A stretch of DNA of 64,000 bases, taken from assembly GCA_025917655.1 (NCBI GenBank), contig CP084612.1, positions 1,860,001 through 1,924,000 of the forward strand, read 5' to 3'. Below are positions 27,062 to 37,992 of this stretch, in pieces. How positions within the stretch are numbered: the first letter of the stretch is position 1; each line of letters begins with the position of its first letter. Source of the DNA: Chlorella sorokiniana. Taxonomy: Eukaryota > Chlorophyta > Trebouxiophyceae > Chlorellales > Chlorellaceae. The notes beneath the pieces are model-generated. The model did not search any database. It was not told the origin of the DNA and saw only the letters and a program-made list of their open reading frames with translations. The position numbers were made by a program, and so were the translations under genes.

Positions 27062-29245
27062 CAGCCAGGCTTGCCAGATCTGGAAGACCTTGTGCCAGCC
27101 GGGTCCAGCGGCAAAGGCCCAGCAGGGCCTGAGCAGCAGCAGGAGCAGCAGCAGCAGCAGGGCAGCCAGCGGCGGGTGGAGCTCGGCGGCGGCGCGATTC
27201 GCTGCTGGGAGGGCACCCTCATGAGCATCTTCTCCAATCACGTCGCCGACTGGGAGGGCTCAGGCTACGGCAGCCTGCTGTACACGCCTGCGGTGAGCCC
27301 GGCTGGAGCGTCGCTGCTCGATAGCGCTAGCAAAGCGAGCTGCCTCGTGCAGCAGACGCTGCACCAGGCACCGCTGCACCACCAGCCCTTGCTGCACAGC
27401 TTCTTTTCTCGGTGTTGCCAGCACTTTGCGGCGCGTGCTCAACCTCCGCTGCCGGGCGTGGCTGCCGCCGCTGCTGCCCCGCAGGTGCACCCAGGCCTCT
27501 TTGCAGCGGCGGCGCCGTGGCTGGGTGGGGAGGACTACAAGCAGCTGCTGCTGCAGGTAGGAGGGAGGGCTGTATGGATGGAGTAGCGTGTGTGTGTGTT
27601 GTGGGGTGGGTGGAGCCGGGAGGTGGGCGCCAAGGGGTGATGGTGTGTTTGTATGTGTGTGTGTGTGTGGTGGTGGGGGCGGCGGCGCAATGTTGCAGCC
27701 GCTGCTTCTTGCAGCCCGCCCTCGACTGATGCAGGGCAGAAGCCCAGACGCAGGTTTTGTTCTCGTCGATGGCTGCCACACATTCAACGCTGCGTTAGCG
27801 TCAGCATGCAACCCCTCCCGTTCTGCCACGGTCACGCATGGCAGCACGCCCCTCGCCCTCTGTGCAGTACGCCAATTGCTGTGTTGTCCTGGTGCTGGTG
27901 CGGGACCAGGATCCGGGCCGTATCGCCGTGGACCGCAGGTGGGGCCGTTTGGCGGGTCTCTTGGCCGGCGCTCCGCTGCAGCGCCTGCTTCCGGCCCTGA
28001 ACATCCAGAACAGCTGAGTTGCTGGCATGGTCAGCACCATGGTATTTTTGAAGCTGTTGCGAGAGTGGGTCTGAACACAGAGGCCCCTTCACCCTGCCGG
28101 CCCCCTGCAGCGGGCGGCCGCGCGTGCACTACTCCCTGTCCAAGCGGGACGAGGCGTCCATGATGAAGGTGGGAGCGGTACAATGCTGTACTGCTGCACT
28201 GCTGTCAGTGGCCTGCAGGCTGGGCCGCAGTGGTTGGCCGCATTGTAGGCAAAGCAGAAGTGCTGAGCAGAAAGCAAAGCAGATAATGGTGCAGCATCTC
28301 TTGCACTGCAGCCCGTTAGCGCCTCACATGACCCCCCCCCCACACACACACACACACACAAACCCAAACCCCCTTCACCTCAAACCCCAACACACTCTCT
28401 CACGCACATCACCACTATCTTCGCTTGTCCACAGGGAGTGGAGCTTGGGCTGCGCTGCATGGCGGCAGCAGGCGCCCACACCGTGCTCACCATGCTCAAC
28501 TCACCGGACGGGCGCTTCACCTTTACCGAACCGCCAGCGCTCGGCTCCCTACAGCCCAGCAGCGGCCACGCGGAATCCCGTCTGCTGCCCCCGCTTCCCG
28601 GCAGCTCATCGGGCGGGCAGGAGGCGTTTGAGGAGTTTGTGGGCCGCGTGGGGCAGGCGGGGGTGGTCCCGCTGCAGATGCCCCTTTTCAGCGCCCACCA
28701 GATGGGCACCTGCCGCCTCGGTGAGCTCTTCCTTCCTCTGATGGCATGCAAACAGACCGCTTTCCCCCTGCATGGCGTGAGTGGCATATGCATGGCAGCC
28801 ATGCTGCAGGCAGCGGTGTGTACAGCCACCTGCTGCCACTGCTGCTGCGCAGGAGCCGACCCAACCTCCTCTGCGCTGGACCCTGCTGGGGAGTGCTGGG
28901 ATGTGCCGGGACTGTACTGCATGGATGGCAGTACCCTGCCCACTCCCACCGGGGTCAACCCCATGATCAGGTTGGGCTTGCGACGGCGGCGGGGGCAGCA
29001 GGGGAGGGTCCCATGAGATGCAACACATGTTGCTGTGTACTCAGCCAGCAGCCAGTGCGTTGAGTGCGTGCTTGGCCCCTTCCCCCTGCAGTATTGAAGC
29101 GACTTCCTACATGCTGTCGAAGCAGCTGGGGGTCAAGCTGGCAAGGCAAAGCGGCGATGGCAAGGCAGGCAGCGGCAGCAGGAGGGGCAGCAGCCGCCGC
29201 AGCCCACGGCCTGAAAGCGCTGCTGCACCTTGCCCCAAACTTTAA
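23781..29245 (+). CDS. FAO: Long-chain fatty alcohol oxidase (GMC flavoenzyme)
   Basis: FAD-dependent oxidase converting long-chain alcohols to aldehydes, usually membrane-associated. About 16 exons. N-terminal part: [54 protein letters not shown]-binding part: [20 protein letters not shown] (the GxGxxG fold), [69 protein letters not shown]-terminal part: [46 protein letters not shown] (active-site His region), [15 protein letters not shown]. These blocks follow plant FAO proteins in order. A Gln-rich, low-complexity insert (27030-27165) interrupts the conserved core. Two introns use apparent GC donors (after CTGCAG at about 25027 and after ATCACCG at about 26387). Frame slips occur near 23848, 24200 and 24510. 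The tail after [14 protein letters not shown] is basic and Ser-rich, ending at 29245. Confidence 0.88.
27030..27165 (+). repeat. CAG-rich Gln insert within alcohol oxidase exon
   Basis: Two (CAG)n tracts, at about 27030-27057 and 27131-27160, encode Gln runs separated by a Gly/Pro/Lys-rich spacer. They fall between the conserved NLRLHPC block and the next conserved block. No splice signals or stops surround them, so they are probably translated. Confidence 0.7.
28335..28363. repeat. CA microsatellite in intron
   Basis: A short (CA)n run sits in the intron that ends at 28434 of the alcohol oxidase gene. Similar runs recur in introns across the window. Confidence 0.8.
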
Positions 29246-29421
29246 GAGGCAGTTCACCATGACAACTTGCATCTTCCAGTCCAGAGAGCTGTAGGTATAC
29301 TGTTGTGCCCCAGTTCCCATCAAGCAACAGTACACAGCGGTGGCGGTACAAGAATCCGGGCGAGTGACGTGAGGGACCTCCCGACGGTAAACCCCGCATT
29401 GCCAGCTTCAGAAAGAAACAC

Positions 29422-30410
29422 ATGGGCGCGGGAGAGCCGGCTGAGGCAAGCGACGAGTGGACGGCGCCAAGCGCGCCCCTGTTGGGCGGCGCCGGCCCTT
29501 CAACATACCCCACACCACCAGATCATGATCATGGCGCCGTCTTGAACCACCCGCCACGGTACGCAGCCAGCGGGCCGCACAGCGCCTCGCCGCCCTACCT
29601 CGCGCCACCGCCAGCCTATGCGCACCCGCCACCAGGCGCTCCCCCGGCGGCAGCACCCCCAGCAGTGCCACCGCCACATCAAGGTATGAGATTGGGGTTG
29701 AGCCGCCATTTCTGCAGGAAGGCTCGACATCCGTCCGCTGTGGGCATGTCGCGTTGCCCAGCAGCTCTGCCTGCTCTTGTCCATGCCCTTGCTTGCTGTG
29801 CAGGAAGCCTGCCTGTGCAGCTGTTTGTGAGCCCCTCCCTGGCCCCCGGTATGCCAGTGCGCGCACCACGGGTGCGCTTGCAACTCCCTCGCCTTGTCGC
29901 CAGCTGCTTTGCCCAGCACCTGGTTGCGTCATGCGGAGTGGGGGTGGGTGAAGCCTGGCTGACCCGACAGACGCCCTCCCTTGCCCGTCTCCTCGCAGGC
30001 GCCGCCCCAGCCAGGTCAAGTCCTGGTTGGTTACGAGGTCGTGCAGCCTGCAGCGGGCTGCTGCCGCTTGCACGGCCTGTCAGCCGCGGGCGTCGTTGCC
30101 GGTGGGTGCCTGCCAAATCTTGTTCGGTCTGCTCCGCTGCCAAGGCTGGCATGCCACGCCAGCTGCAAGTTTTGAAGACCCTTTGTTTGATGACCCACTG
30201 CTTCATGCCCCTGCCCACTCGCTGCGTGCAGTCGTGCTGCTGCTGTTCTTCTTCTGGCCGCTGGCCTGGATACCGTGCGTCATGCCAGAGTGCTACGAGA
30301 GCTACTGCCGCCCCGTGTACGCCTGGCCGCAGCCGCCGCCACCCGGCTTCGCCTGTGTAGTGGCAGCTGGGTATCCCGCTACCGCTGCCCCCTTTCATGC
30401 CAACGCATGA
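29422..30410 (+). CDS. Small Pro-rich membrane protein, tandem copy 1
   Basis: Unnamed family. Three exons: 29422-29684, about 29999-30102 and 30231-30410. The N-terminal 85 or so residues are Pro/Tyr/Ala-rich (PPYLAPPPAYAHPPPGAP). A conserved block follows (PPQPGQVLVGYEVVQP, then GLSAAGVV), then a short hydrophobic stretch (VVLLLFFFWPLAWIPCVMP) and CYESYCRPVYAWP. The FFWPLAWIPC segment is about 20 residues and probably enters or crosses a membrane. Compared with copies 2 and 3, the Cys pair in GCFxCxGLS is degenerate here (GCCRLHGLS), and the intron between CVMP and CYES is absent. No function can be named. The Pro/Tyr-rich head followed by a membrane hairpin recalls XYPPX-repeat endomembrane proteins only in a general way. 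Confidence 0.65.
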
Positions 30411-30711
30411 GCATGTGTGCGAGTAGCTACAGCGGCGGTCAGCAAGTCGATCAACTGACTCTGGGGATTCGCAACCCCCGCCTGATGTATGCTTTATTCA
30501 CTGTATATTATTGTCCTGATCTGTTTTTGCGGGTCTCGCACAGCAATGCGCATGTCAATGTAAGTGCCGACCTTCGGGCTGCGCGTCAGAAAGCGAGCCC
30601 CGTCGGCCACGCTGAGCGGCGGTGCAGCAACCAAGCTACGGAACCCTCGTCCCTCCCGTATTGCGTTCTTTGTGTTTGCTGCTCCCATCTTGAACGCCCA
30701 ACAGCATCAGC
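30411..30711 (+). other. Spacer between tandem copies 1 and 2
   Basis: About 300 bp, AT-richer than coding sequence, with no exon-like pattern. It must hold the 3' end of copy 1 and the promoter of copy 2. TGTAA at 30559-30563 is the likely polyadenylation signal of copy 1. Confidence 0.5.
30559..30563 (+). terminator. TGTAA polyadenylation signal, copy 1
   Basis: TGTAA lies about 150 nt after the stop codon of tandem copy 1 and 148 nt before the start of copy 2. This is consistent with the algal polyadenylation signal. Confidence 0.45.
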
Positions 30712-31803
30712 ATGGGCGCCGACACTAGCGCTGGTGCCCCGACTGTTGGGCCGGGCCCCGCTGCACAGTACCCTCCTTCGCAGCCGCCAACTTACCCAGC
30801 GCCGGAGCAGACCTATTACGCGCCGCCGCCCGCCGGCTATGCTGCCCCTGGGTACCCCACCGCTCCTGGCCCCCAAGCGCCGCCGTTCGCAACCACTCCT
30901 CCGGGAGCGCCGCCACCGCCAGGTGTCCTATGCACTCTGAAGCAGATGCAGATGTTTGGTTCACTGCAGCGGCTTTGCATCATCTGAGAGTTTTGCAGGT
31001 GTTCATGGGCCGACAATCCATCCCCTCGCGTTGTGTGCAGGCGCCTCGCCTGTCTTTCCGGCTCCTGTGCCAGGCATGCAAATGCGGGGCCCCCAGGCAA
31101 GCTTGCATGCGTGCCGCCGTCCGTCCAAGTCACGCGCGAGCTTGTGTCAGCTGTCATAGCGGCAGCGCCCGTGCCTTTTGAAGCGGTTCGTGGCCTCTGG
31201 CCGACCACGGTCCTGCACAGCTGCCATGGCCGCCCGCTGCAGGTGCCTCCCCAACCTGGCCAGGTGATTATTGGCTACGAGTACTACCAGCCGAAGGCCG
31301 GCTGCTTCCAGTGTGACGGCCTCTCCAGCCAAGGCCTCCTGTCAGGTGAGGCTGCAAGGGCAGCGCGGTGCGGCGTCTTGCTGCTGGCATCCCGTCGCCC
31401 TTTGCCAGGCCCGCCCTCCAGGACCCCACCCCCGCCGCCACCATCCCGATGCAGTAATCCTGCTCGTGATCCTCTTCTGGCCGCTGGCCTGGATACCGTG
31501 CCTGATGCCCAGTGAGCTTGCTGTGAACAGAAACTTGAACTTGAGCAGGAACCGGCCGCGCCATGGCAACGCGCTGCCGGCCACCCCGCCTGCCAAACGT
31601 TTGGCGGCGCTGGGCATCTCGCCCAAGTGCCCTTCGACAATTTGCGCCACCAGCGAGCGAATATGGTGGCTTCCTGTGCCTTTTCCTGTAATGCAGGCTG
31701 TTTCGAGACTTACCAGCGCCCCGTGTACGGCTGGCCCGCCGGTCAGGCGCCGCCCATGCCGCCCCCGGCCCTGCCGCCAAGAACGAAATTCCCATTTGAC
31801 TGA
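30712..31803 (+). CDS. Small Pro-rich membrane protein, tandem copy 2
   Basis: Four exons: 30712-30921, about 31243-31345, 31455-31511 and about 31695-31803. The Pro/Tyr-rich N-terminus (TYPAPEQTYYAPPPAGYAAP) is followed by PPQPGQVIIGYEYYQP, GCFQCDGLSSQGLLS, the hydrophobic segment VILLVILFWPLAWIPCLMP, CFETYQRPVYGWP and a short Pro-rich tail ending FPFD. The frame is intact across all junctions, giving about 155 residues. The single GCFxC cysteine pair and the two cysteines around the hydrophobic segment are shared with copy 3 and could bind metal or be lipidated; neither is shown. It is about 60-65% identical by eye to copy 3 over the conserved core. Confidence 0.7.
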
Positions 31804-31964
31804 GAGGCTGACACAAGCGTGCACACTGATTTTCCATTGTGCAACCAGTGCGCACCGCCAAAACCCTTCCTAGATGTGCCGCATGATGAGGCGCTGCGCC
31901 TCCCTGCCCAGCTGCCCAACCGGGCAATTGCTACCCTTCCAGATTCTCGTTGCCGTTTCGATCA

Positions 31965-31974
31965 TGTAATGTAA
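31965..31974 (+). terminator. Doubled TGTAA polyadenylation signal, copy 2
   Basis: Two back-to-back TGTAA motifs lie about 160 nt after the stop codon of copy 2 and only 10 nt before the start codon of copy 3. They are probably the polyadenylation signal of copy 2. Confidence 0.5.
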
Positions 31975-31984
31975 ATCAACAACA

Positions 31985-33375
31985 ATGGGTGCTGGATCAC
32001 AGGGCGCCCCTAGCGCACCTCCCTTCCCTCCGCCTGCGAGCTACCCTCCGTCCGAGCATCCTGGGACCGACAATTACTCGGCAGCGCAGCCAGAGAGGTA
32101 CCCCCTCCGCAGACGAGCGCATATGCCCCGCCGCAGTCGACGGCATACCCACCGCCGCCGCCAGCTTCGGGCCCTGTTGCGCCGCCGCCACCGCCCGCAG
32201 CGGCACCCTATGCTGCCGCTCCCCCACCCTCAGGTACAGCATGGTGTGCGCGAGACACCCTCGCAGGCAGCTCATCAGCTGCCATGCCAGCAGCCAATGT
32301 GCCGCACCGCCCAACTGGCTTTGCAGGTTTCGCCCCGTCTGCTCCAGCGCCCCTCCCAGGCCTGCCAGTGCGTTCACCACGGGTGCGTCTTGGCTTTGCC
32401 AGTCCGAAGCCATTGCCGCTCTTGGCTGCTGGTACATCAAGCATTGGCGTGAAGCAGCTGCGCCCTGCTGCTCCGCAGATCCCGCCCCAGCCCGGCCAGG
32501 TGGTTGTGGGTTACGAGGTGTTCAAGCCGGAGCCGGGCTGCTTCCGCTGCGGCGGGCTGTCGCCGGCAGGGCTGCTGGCAGGTGGGTGCAGGGCTTCGGG
32601 TTGAGAGCAGGTCAGCGTTCCGCTCAATTTTCGTGCTGGGCATCTGTCTGCAACCTGCCCTGCTCGCGTGCCGCCGCATGACTTGTCGGCCCCCAGCTCG
32701 GCGCGACCCTCCTGCTGCAGTCATACTGCTGCTCATCTTCTTCTGGCCGCTGGCCTGGGTGCCATGCGTCATGCCCGGTGAGCCACCGCTCCCTGCAGCG
32801 CGGCAAAAGTCCTGCACTGTTTGCTGCCTGCCCGACCTGCCACTTCATAGCGACTACTTTGCTGCGACCTCTTCAGCCCCTACGCTGTCGCCCCTCTGCG
32901 CCGCCACTCCCTTCCCCCAGCTGCCTGTCCTCCTTGCATGAACATCCCTGCCCGCCTGCCCTGCCCTCATCCAGAGTGCTTCCAAGACTACCAGCGGCCG
33001 GTGTATGGCTGGCCAGGCCAGCCACCCCCAAGCTACGGTGCCCCTGCACCGCCTCCCGCTTCCACACCCGCCGCCGCCACCCCACCCAACGGCTTCCAGA
33101 ACGAGAACTTGTTCTACGCGGGCTCAGCGTTCCAGACCATGGGCGGATACCCGGAAAGCGACCGCCTCAGCGATCGGCACAGCAGCCCCGGCAGCCACGG
33201 ACGGTGCTCGATTGGGAGGGACAGCATGGGCAGCGCAGGCGGCGGCGCGGGGCGGCAGCGCGTGCGGGCGCAGCAATTGAGTTGGACCGCTGCAGCTTTG
33301 CTGCACTGCAGACCACAATGCTTACCATTTAGCCTGGCTGCGCTCACGTTGCTGTTTGCTGCGGTTACGGTCTAA
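31985..33375 (+). CDS. Small Pro-rich membrane protein, tandem copy 3 (long C-terminal tail)
   Basis: Four exons: 31985-32230, about 32480-32580, 32721-32777 and 32974-33375. The N-terminus is Pro/Tyr/Ala-rich (SAYAPPQSTAYPPPPPAS after a one-base frame slip near 32100). The core follows: PPQPGQVVVGYEVFKP, GCFRCGGLSPAGLLA, VILLLIFFWPLAWVPCVMP, ECFQDYQRPVYGWP. Unlike the other copies it has about 115 extra residues: a Pro-rich part, a Ser/Asp/Arg-rich part (GYPESDRLSDRHSSPGSHG) and a final hydrophobic stretch (CLPFSLAALTLLFAAVTV) that ends exactly at the stop. That end could be a second membrane anchor or a GPI-attachment-like signal (inference). Function unknown. Confidence 0.68.
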
Positions 33376-33481
33376 GTCTCCGCGGCATGTCTATCACAGC
33401 AAAGTGCCATGCATCTCAGAACAGCCACAAGCAGTAAAGTCTGAGTACTGTTTGGCTGTGCGGCTCGCAGCAGCGGTACAG

Positions 33482-36400
33482 TCATGTGGGAAGCGCGGCT
33501 GCTGCCTCCGCCCCTTCTGGTCCGGGCTGCGCATCACTTGGCAGCGCAGGCTGCTCGTCCGATGCCAGCTCAGCGTGCATGGCGGCCGTCAGCTGGCTCA
33601 GAATGCGCTCCACCTGCCGAGAGAGGGGCGGGTGGTAGAGTCACAGGCGTTAGTCACTAAAGAGTCCCTTGAGCAATGCTAGGTTTCTGCGGACAAAACT
33701 GCCTTGACATGCGAAAGTTGCAGACTGTGAGCCTTCCCAGCCTCCTCCCTCCTGCCGCACCTCTGCTGCATCTTCGGCCAGCACAGCTGCCAGGGCCGCC
33801 TCCTCCCCGTCGCCCCTCCTGCCCAGCGCCGCCCAGCGCTGCACGCGCTGCGCCACGCTTCGCTCCATCCGCTCCTTGTCCAGCAGCGCCAGTCGCGGGT
33901 CCAGCCGTGCGCTGAACGAGCCCAAAGCCTGCAGCGGGCAGGTGGTGCGCAAGTCAGGTGGAGAGCGGTGGTCAGGCAGTGGGACGTTTGCCACTGCTGG
34001 TGCCAACAACCTGCAGGTCCTAGCCAAGGCCCCCATCCCTCTGCACACGCGCATCCATTTGCATGCGCAGGATGCATAGATTTCCGGTGCCCCACTGCAG
34101 CTGCAAGTCCCCATCACCCACCCTGCCCACCACCCTTGCCCAAATGAACACCCTCTGCCCAAGGCTGACCTGCGCGTGGTGTGCCGCCAGCGCCTCGTTG
34201 GCGGCGTCGTACAGCAGCTTGTTGAATATGTGCTGGGGGTCTCCGCAGGCGGGGCGGGCACGCTCCAGGGCCAGGTATCCGCCCAGGTCTGGGGGGGGGG
34301 GGTGCGAGGGGGAGGGGGAGGGGGTAGTGGCAGGCATGCAGATGCGAGGTCTGCATGCAGAGCGAATACTTGCGCAGCAGGCACCAAACATCCTAAAGGC
34401 CGCAGCATGTCAGCTGTCAGTCTGTGCGGCCCGCGGAGAGGAGCCAGGCAGCCGCTGGCGGCTCACCCAGCGGCGGCATCTGCCCGGCGGCGAAGCCCTC
34501 GGCCCGCTCTCGCCAGAAGTGGGCCATGACCTCCTCCAGGTACGAGCGCACGTGCTCCTCTGCAGCCCAAAACATGAGGGCGGGTGAATAGGATCGGATG
34601 CAGGCCAAGCGGTGTCGAAACAGGGCAGCAGTAGGGATTGAAGAGGTGATGGGCTGCAAGCACACGCCTGCAGTAAATGCATGCGAGCTTGCTGGCCCCT
34701 CACCAGTCTGCACAACTGTTTCATCTGCCACAAGCGCAGAGCCCGGGCAGGAGCCCGGGCCTGCATCCAGATCCAATGGGCAGGTGGCAATGGGGGTGCC
34801 TGGTGGGCTCCCGCTTGCAGCCGGGTGCGGCAGGCTCTGCTGTTCCGGGCCTGCCAGCGTAGCCGCTGCCTCAGGTTCGCTCGCAGCGCCGGCGTCTGGT
34901 TCAGGGCTGGAACAATGCGCAGAGTATGGGCTGGCGCTGACACTGTCGGCGCTGCCGCCGCTCCTGCTGCTGGTCTGGCCTGACAGGCTTGCACAGGGAC
35001 TGGCGACGGATAAAGAGGAGGAGGCTTCGCTTTCAGGCTGTTCCAGGCTTAGGGTGGCAGCAGGCTGACATGCTGCCAGTCCGGCATCAGGAGCCGCAGC
35101 CTGCCTCGCTGCGAGGGGGCCAGGCTGGCCGCCGGTTTGAGGTGTGGGTGACAGCGGCCTGCTGAGACCAACGGGGACCTGGGATGCTGAAGTGCCAGCG
35201 TTGCCACTCGGCAGGTGGCCTGCTGAGGTTGGCGGGCTGCCTGGGTATCTATCGTCCATCGCATGCAGCGGGCTCCGCGGCCGCTGCGGCTGCTGTTGCA
35301 GCCCCTCACTGGCCTCCCCAAGGGTTTTGCCCGCCGGTGAGGCGCATGCCGCAGGGGGAGCGCCCTCGCTGGCTTGCTGGGGCGGAGACGCGCTGTGGCA
35401 CTGCTGCTGGGGCGGCTCGTACTGCTCGTACTGCTCTGCATGCCAAACCTCCACCTGGCTGTCAAAGTCAGAGTCGGTCGAGTAAACCGGCTCCGACAGC
35501 TGCCCATGCTGCGCCAGACCCTGCTCCTCCTCCTCCTCCTCCTCTCCCTCCTGCCGCGGATGTGACTGCAGCCGCATGGGCAGGCACAGCCGCTGCTGCT
35601 GGAGGGTCATGGGCTGTTGGCAGCACAGGAGCCGCCGTCTGCGTGCCATGACCAGCGCCCAGCTGGCTGTCCATACTGCTGACACTTCCGAAGTCGCTGT
35701 TCCCTTCCTGTGCGCCAATTGCTGCCTTCAGCGTCGGCGGCTCAGCCTGCTCCTGCACTTTGCGGCCCGTGCTACCGACAACCGACAAAGCCTGCTCATC
35801 AAGCTGCTGGTGCGACTGCCACTCCTCTTCCGTCCCCTGCTCCCCCTCCTCGTCTGACTCAGCCTCTCCCGGCCTGTTCTCTGCCGCTTTCTGAGCAGCG
35901 TGCTCGTGCTGCTGCTCGGGTGGCTGCACCTGCCCGTAGTCCACGCTGCCTGACAGCGTCGCGCTCGCGTCAAGGGGCGCGGCGGTGCTGCTGAGCGGGT
36001 CATAAGCGCTGAGGCGTTTCAGGCTGCTGACCAGGCTGCTGCTGGTGCTTAAACAGCTGTCGCCCTGCTGCTGTGCAACCGTTGCTGGACCGGCTGGGGT
36101 CACTGCGGGATGTTGCATGGGGCCTTCTCAACCAGCAGCAGTTGGACCGTGCTTGCTGCCGCCAACGGGTCGTCAAAGGCTTGGCCAGGCTGCCTGGGAT
36201 GCACGGTATCTGCAGCCGAAGAGGCGCTGCTGGTGGTAACCGTGGGTCGCTCCCAGGCTCCATCAAAATCAGGATCGGCGGAACATGCGGAGAAGCTGGG
36301 CCGCAGCGCCGTTCCGGCTGCCAGGTCTGTGGCCGAGGCCTGCAGCCACTGTTGCACGTACAGCTGCTTGCTGCTGCTCTGCTGCTGCATGGGCGGCGGC

Positions 36401-37710
36401 ATCGGGCTGCTCAACGCTGATGGCTCGTCTGGCTGCGACATGCGCCCCAGCACGTGCGCACGCTGCTGCCGCTCGACAGCAGCCGCTTGGACATGGCTGC
36501 CATCCGGAACCACGGGCTCCCCTGCAGCTGCAGGGATGCCTGCCACAATGCGTCTGCGCCCTGCTGGCGGGGTGCCTTCTGACAGGGCTTGCTCAATGGC
36601 ATCGGAAGCATTGAAGCCTGGCGGCACCACGCTGCTGGTGCGGCGGTGGTGGGGCCACCCATACGTGCACTTTTCCTTTAAAGCGGCAGCTGCCTTGGGA
36701 AGCTGCTCAACTAGATCTGGCTGAAGGACCGCTCTTCCCTTCGCAGCATCGGCAGTGGTCTGTGATGGTGCTCCAATTGCATAGGGTTCAGGCTCCTGGG
36801 CTTGACTTTCTGGCCTGCTGGATGGACCAACTTGCTGTACTGCTGCGCCTATCCACGACCGAGCCTTTGTTCTTGCTGCAGCCTGCGCCTGCAGCTGCAG
36901 CTGCTCCTCCACAAAAATGTTGATGATGCTGAAAGGGTCCCGGGGCCCTCCGCCGCCAGCAGCGCCGCCAGCAGCTCTGCATACGGGTCAGTATCAACCG
37001 CTGCCTGGTTGGCAGGCTGCCCTGCCTCAGCGAGCAGCTTGTCTTCAGCTTGCTGGGGCAGGCGTTCCCGGCTCCTGAACGGAGACTGTGAGGCTGAACA
37101 GTAGTGCTGGTTCGAGTGGCTGATGCTACGCGGGTGCTGCCGCTGTTGCGTCGCCGGCTGGGCTGGGCGCGGCCTGCGCTGGCATGAGCTGGAAACTGCA
37201 GGGCTGGCAACAACCCTCTGAGGAGGGCGTGGCCGCACTGCCTGTACGGCACCGAGCGGGCTGCAGTTCTCGTCTCCAGGCTCGCCAATGCCCATCGCTG
37301 GGGTACGGAGCCTGCGCAGCTCCTGCTCCTGCTGCTGCATGGGTTGAAAAGGCATTTGTAGTCAGAAATGGCAACAGAGTTGTTAATTGCAGTTGTCTTG
37401 CTCAACAACCACCAACAATGAGTTTGTCTGCAGCAGCTGCACCCACCTGCTGCTCTGCAAGGCGCGTGAGACGCGCAGCTCGCTCACCCTCCCACCGGTC
37501 CCGCTGTGCCGCCAGCTGCCCCTCCCTCTTGGAAGCGTGCCGCTGATGCCAAGCCGCCAGGCCGCGCCGCACGTTGCGGCCATAGTCCAGAGCTCGCTGT
37601 CGGCGCAGCCGAGCTTCCAGTTCAGGATCCAGCGGGGCGGCCCGAAGGCGCTGCCGCTCTGCTGACGGGGGCGGTCTTGCCGCTGCTGCATCAGGCGGCA
37701 CGATCGCCAT
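33482..37710 (-). CDS. Large disordered/coiled-coil protein with possible DUF4378-like C-terminus
   Basis: Start MAIVPPD at 37710. The first exon (37447-37710) is charged and helical (RLRRQRALDYGRNVRRGLAAW, then ERAARLTRLAEQQ). The next exons are long and Ser/Gln/Pro-rich, with acidic patches (EEEEEEEQ near 35525) and blocks such as DPFSIINIFVEEQL. The C-terminal exons are again helical: EEHVRSYLEEVMAHFWRERA, DPQHIFNKLLYDAANEALAA, RMERSVAQRVQRWAAL, VERILSQLTAAMHAELASDE. The last helices resemble DUF4378, found at the C-terminus of plant TRM/LONGIFOLIA-like cytoskeletal proteins, but the match is weak. Frame changes near 36945, 36115 and 35660 prevent one continuous reading. No enzyme motif is seen. 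It shares a 282-bp divergent promoter with the EGY2-like gene. Confidence 0.5.
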
Positions 37711-37992
37711 AGCTGCTTCAAGGTGCGGTCAATTGCGTATGCTAGGAGATGCGGTAATAGCTGCAAGTTGACCGGCTGCAAGAATTGCACCGGTACGAAA
37801 TCTCCGCTGGCAAGCCCAAACGAAAGTACAGCGCTACTTTGACACAAGGATCACGGTCCAATGCCGTCCAAAGCACTTCGACAAACTTGTCCACTCAGCG
37901 CTGAGTTGGCTTTCACTGATCCTCGTCGTTGGATCCAATTGCCCTGAATCGTGTTTCATCATTTAACGTGATTAACCCCTGACCCGTGCACG
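37711..37992. promoter_or_regulatory. Divergent promoter for large coiled-coil and EGY2-like genes
   Basis: 282 bp between two start codons. It is the most AT-rich stretch nearby (for example TTTCATCATTTAACGTGATT near 37955). No specific element is identified. Confidence 0.5.

Noticed and set aside
26381-27241. 286-residue minus-strand frame with Leu/Cys runs opposite the alcohol oxidase
   Set aside because: The Leu and Cys runs are the complement of CAG repeats. The plus strand carries conserved oxidase blocks.
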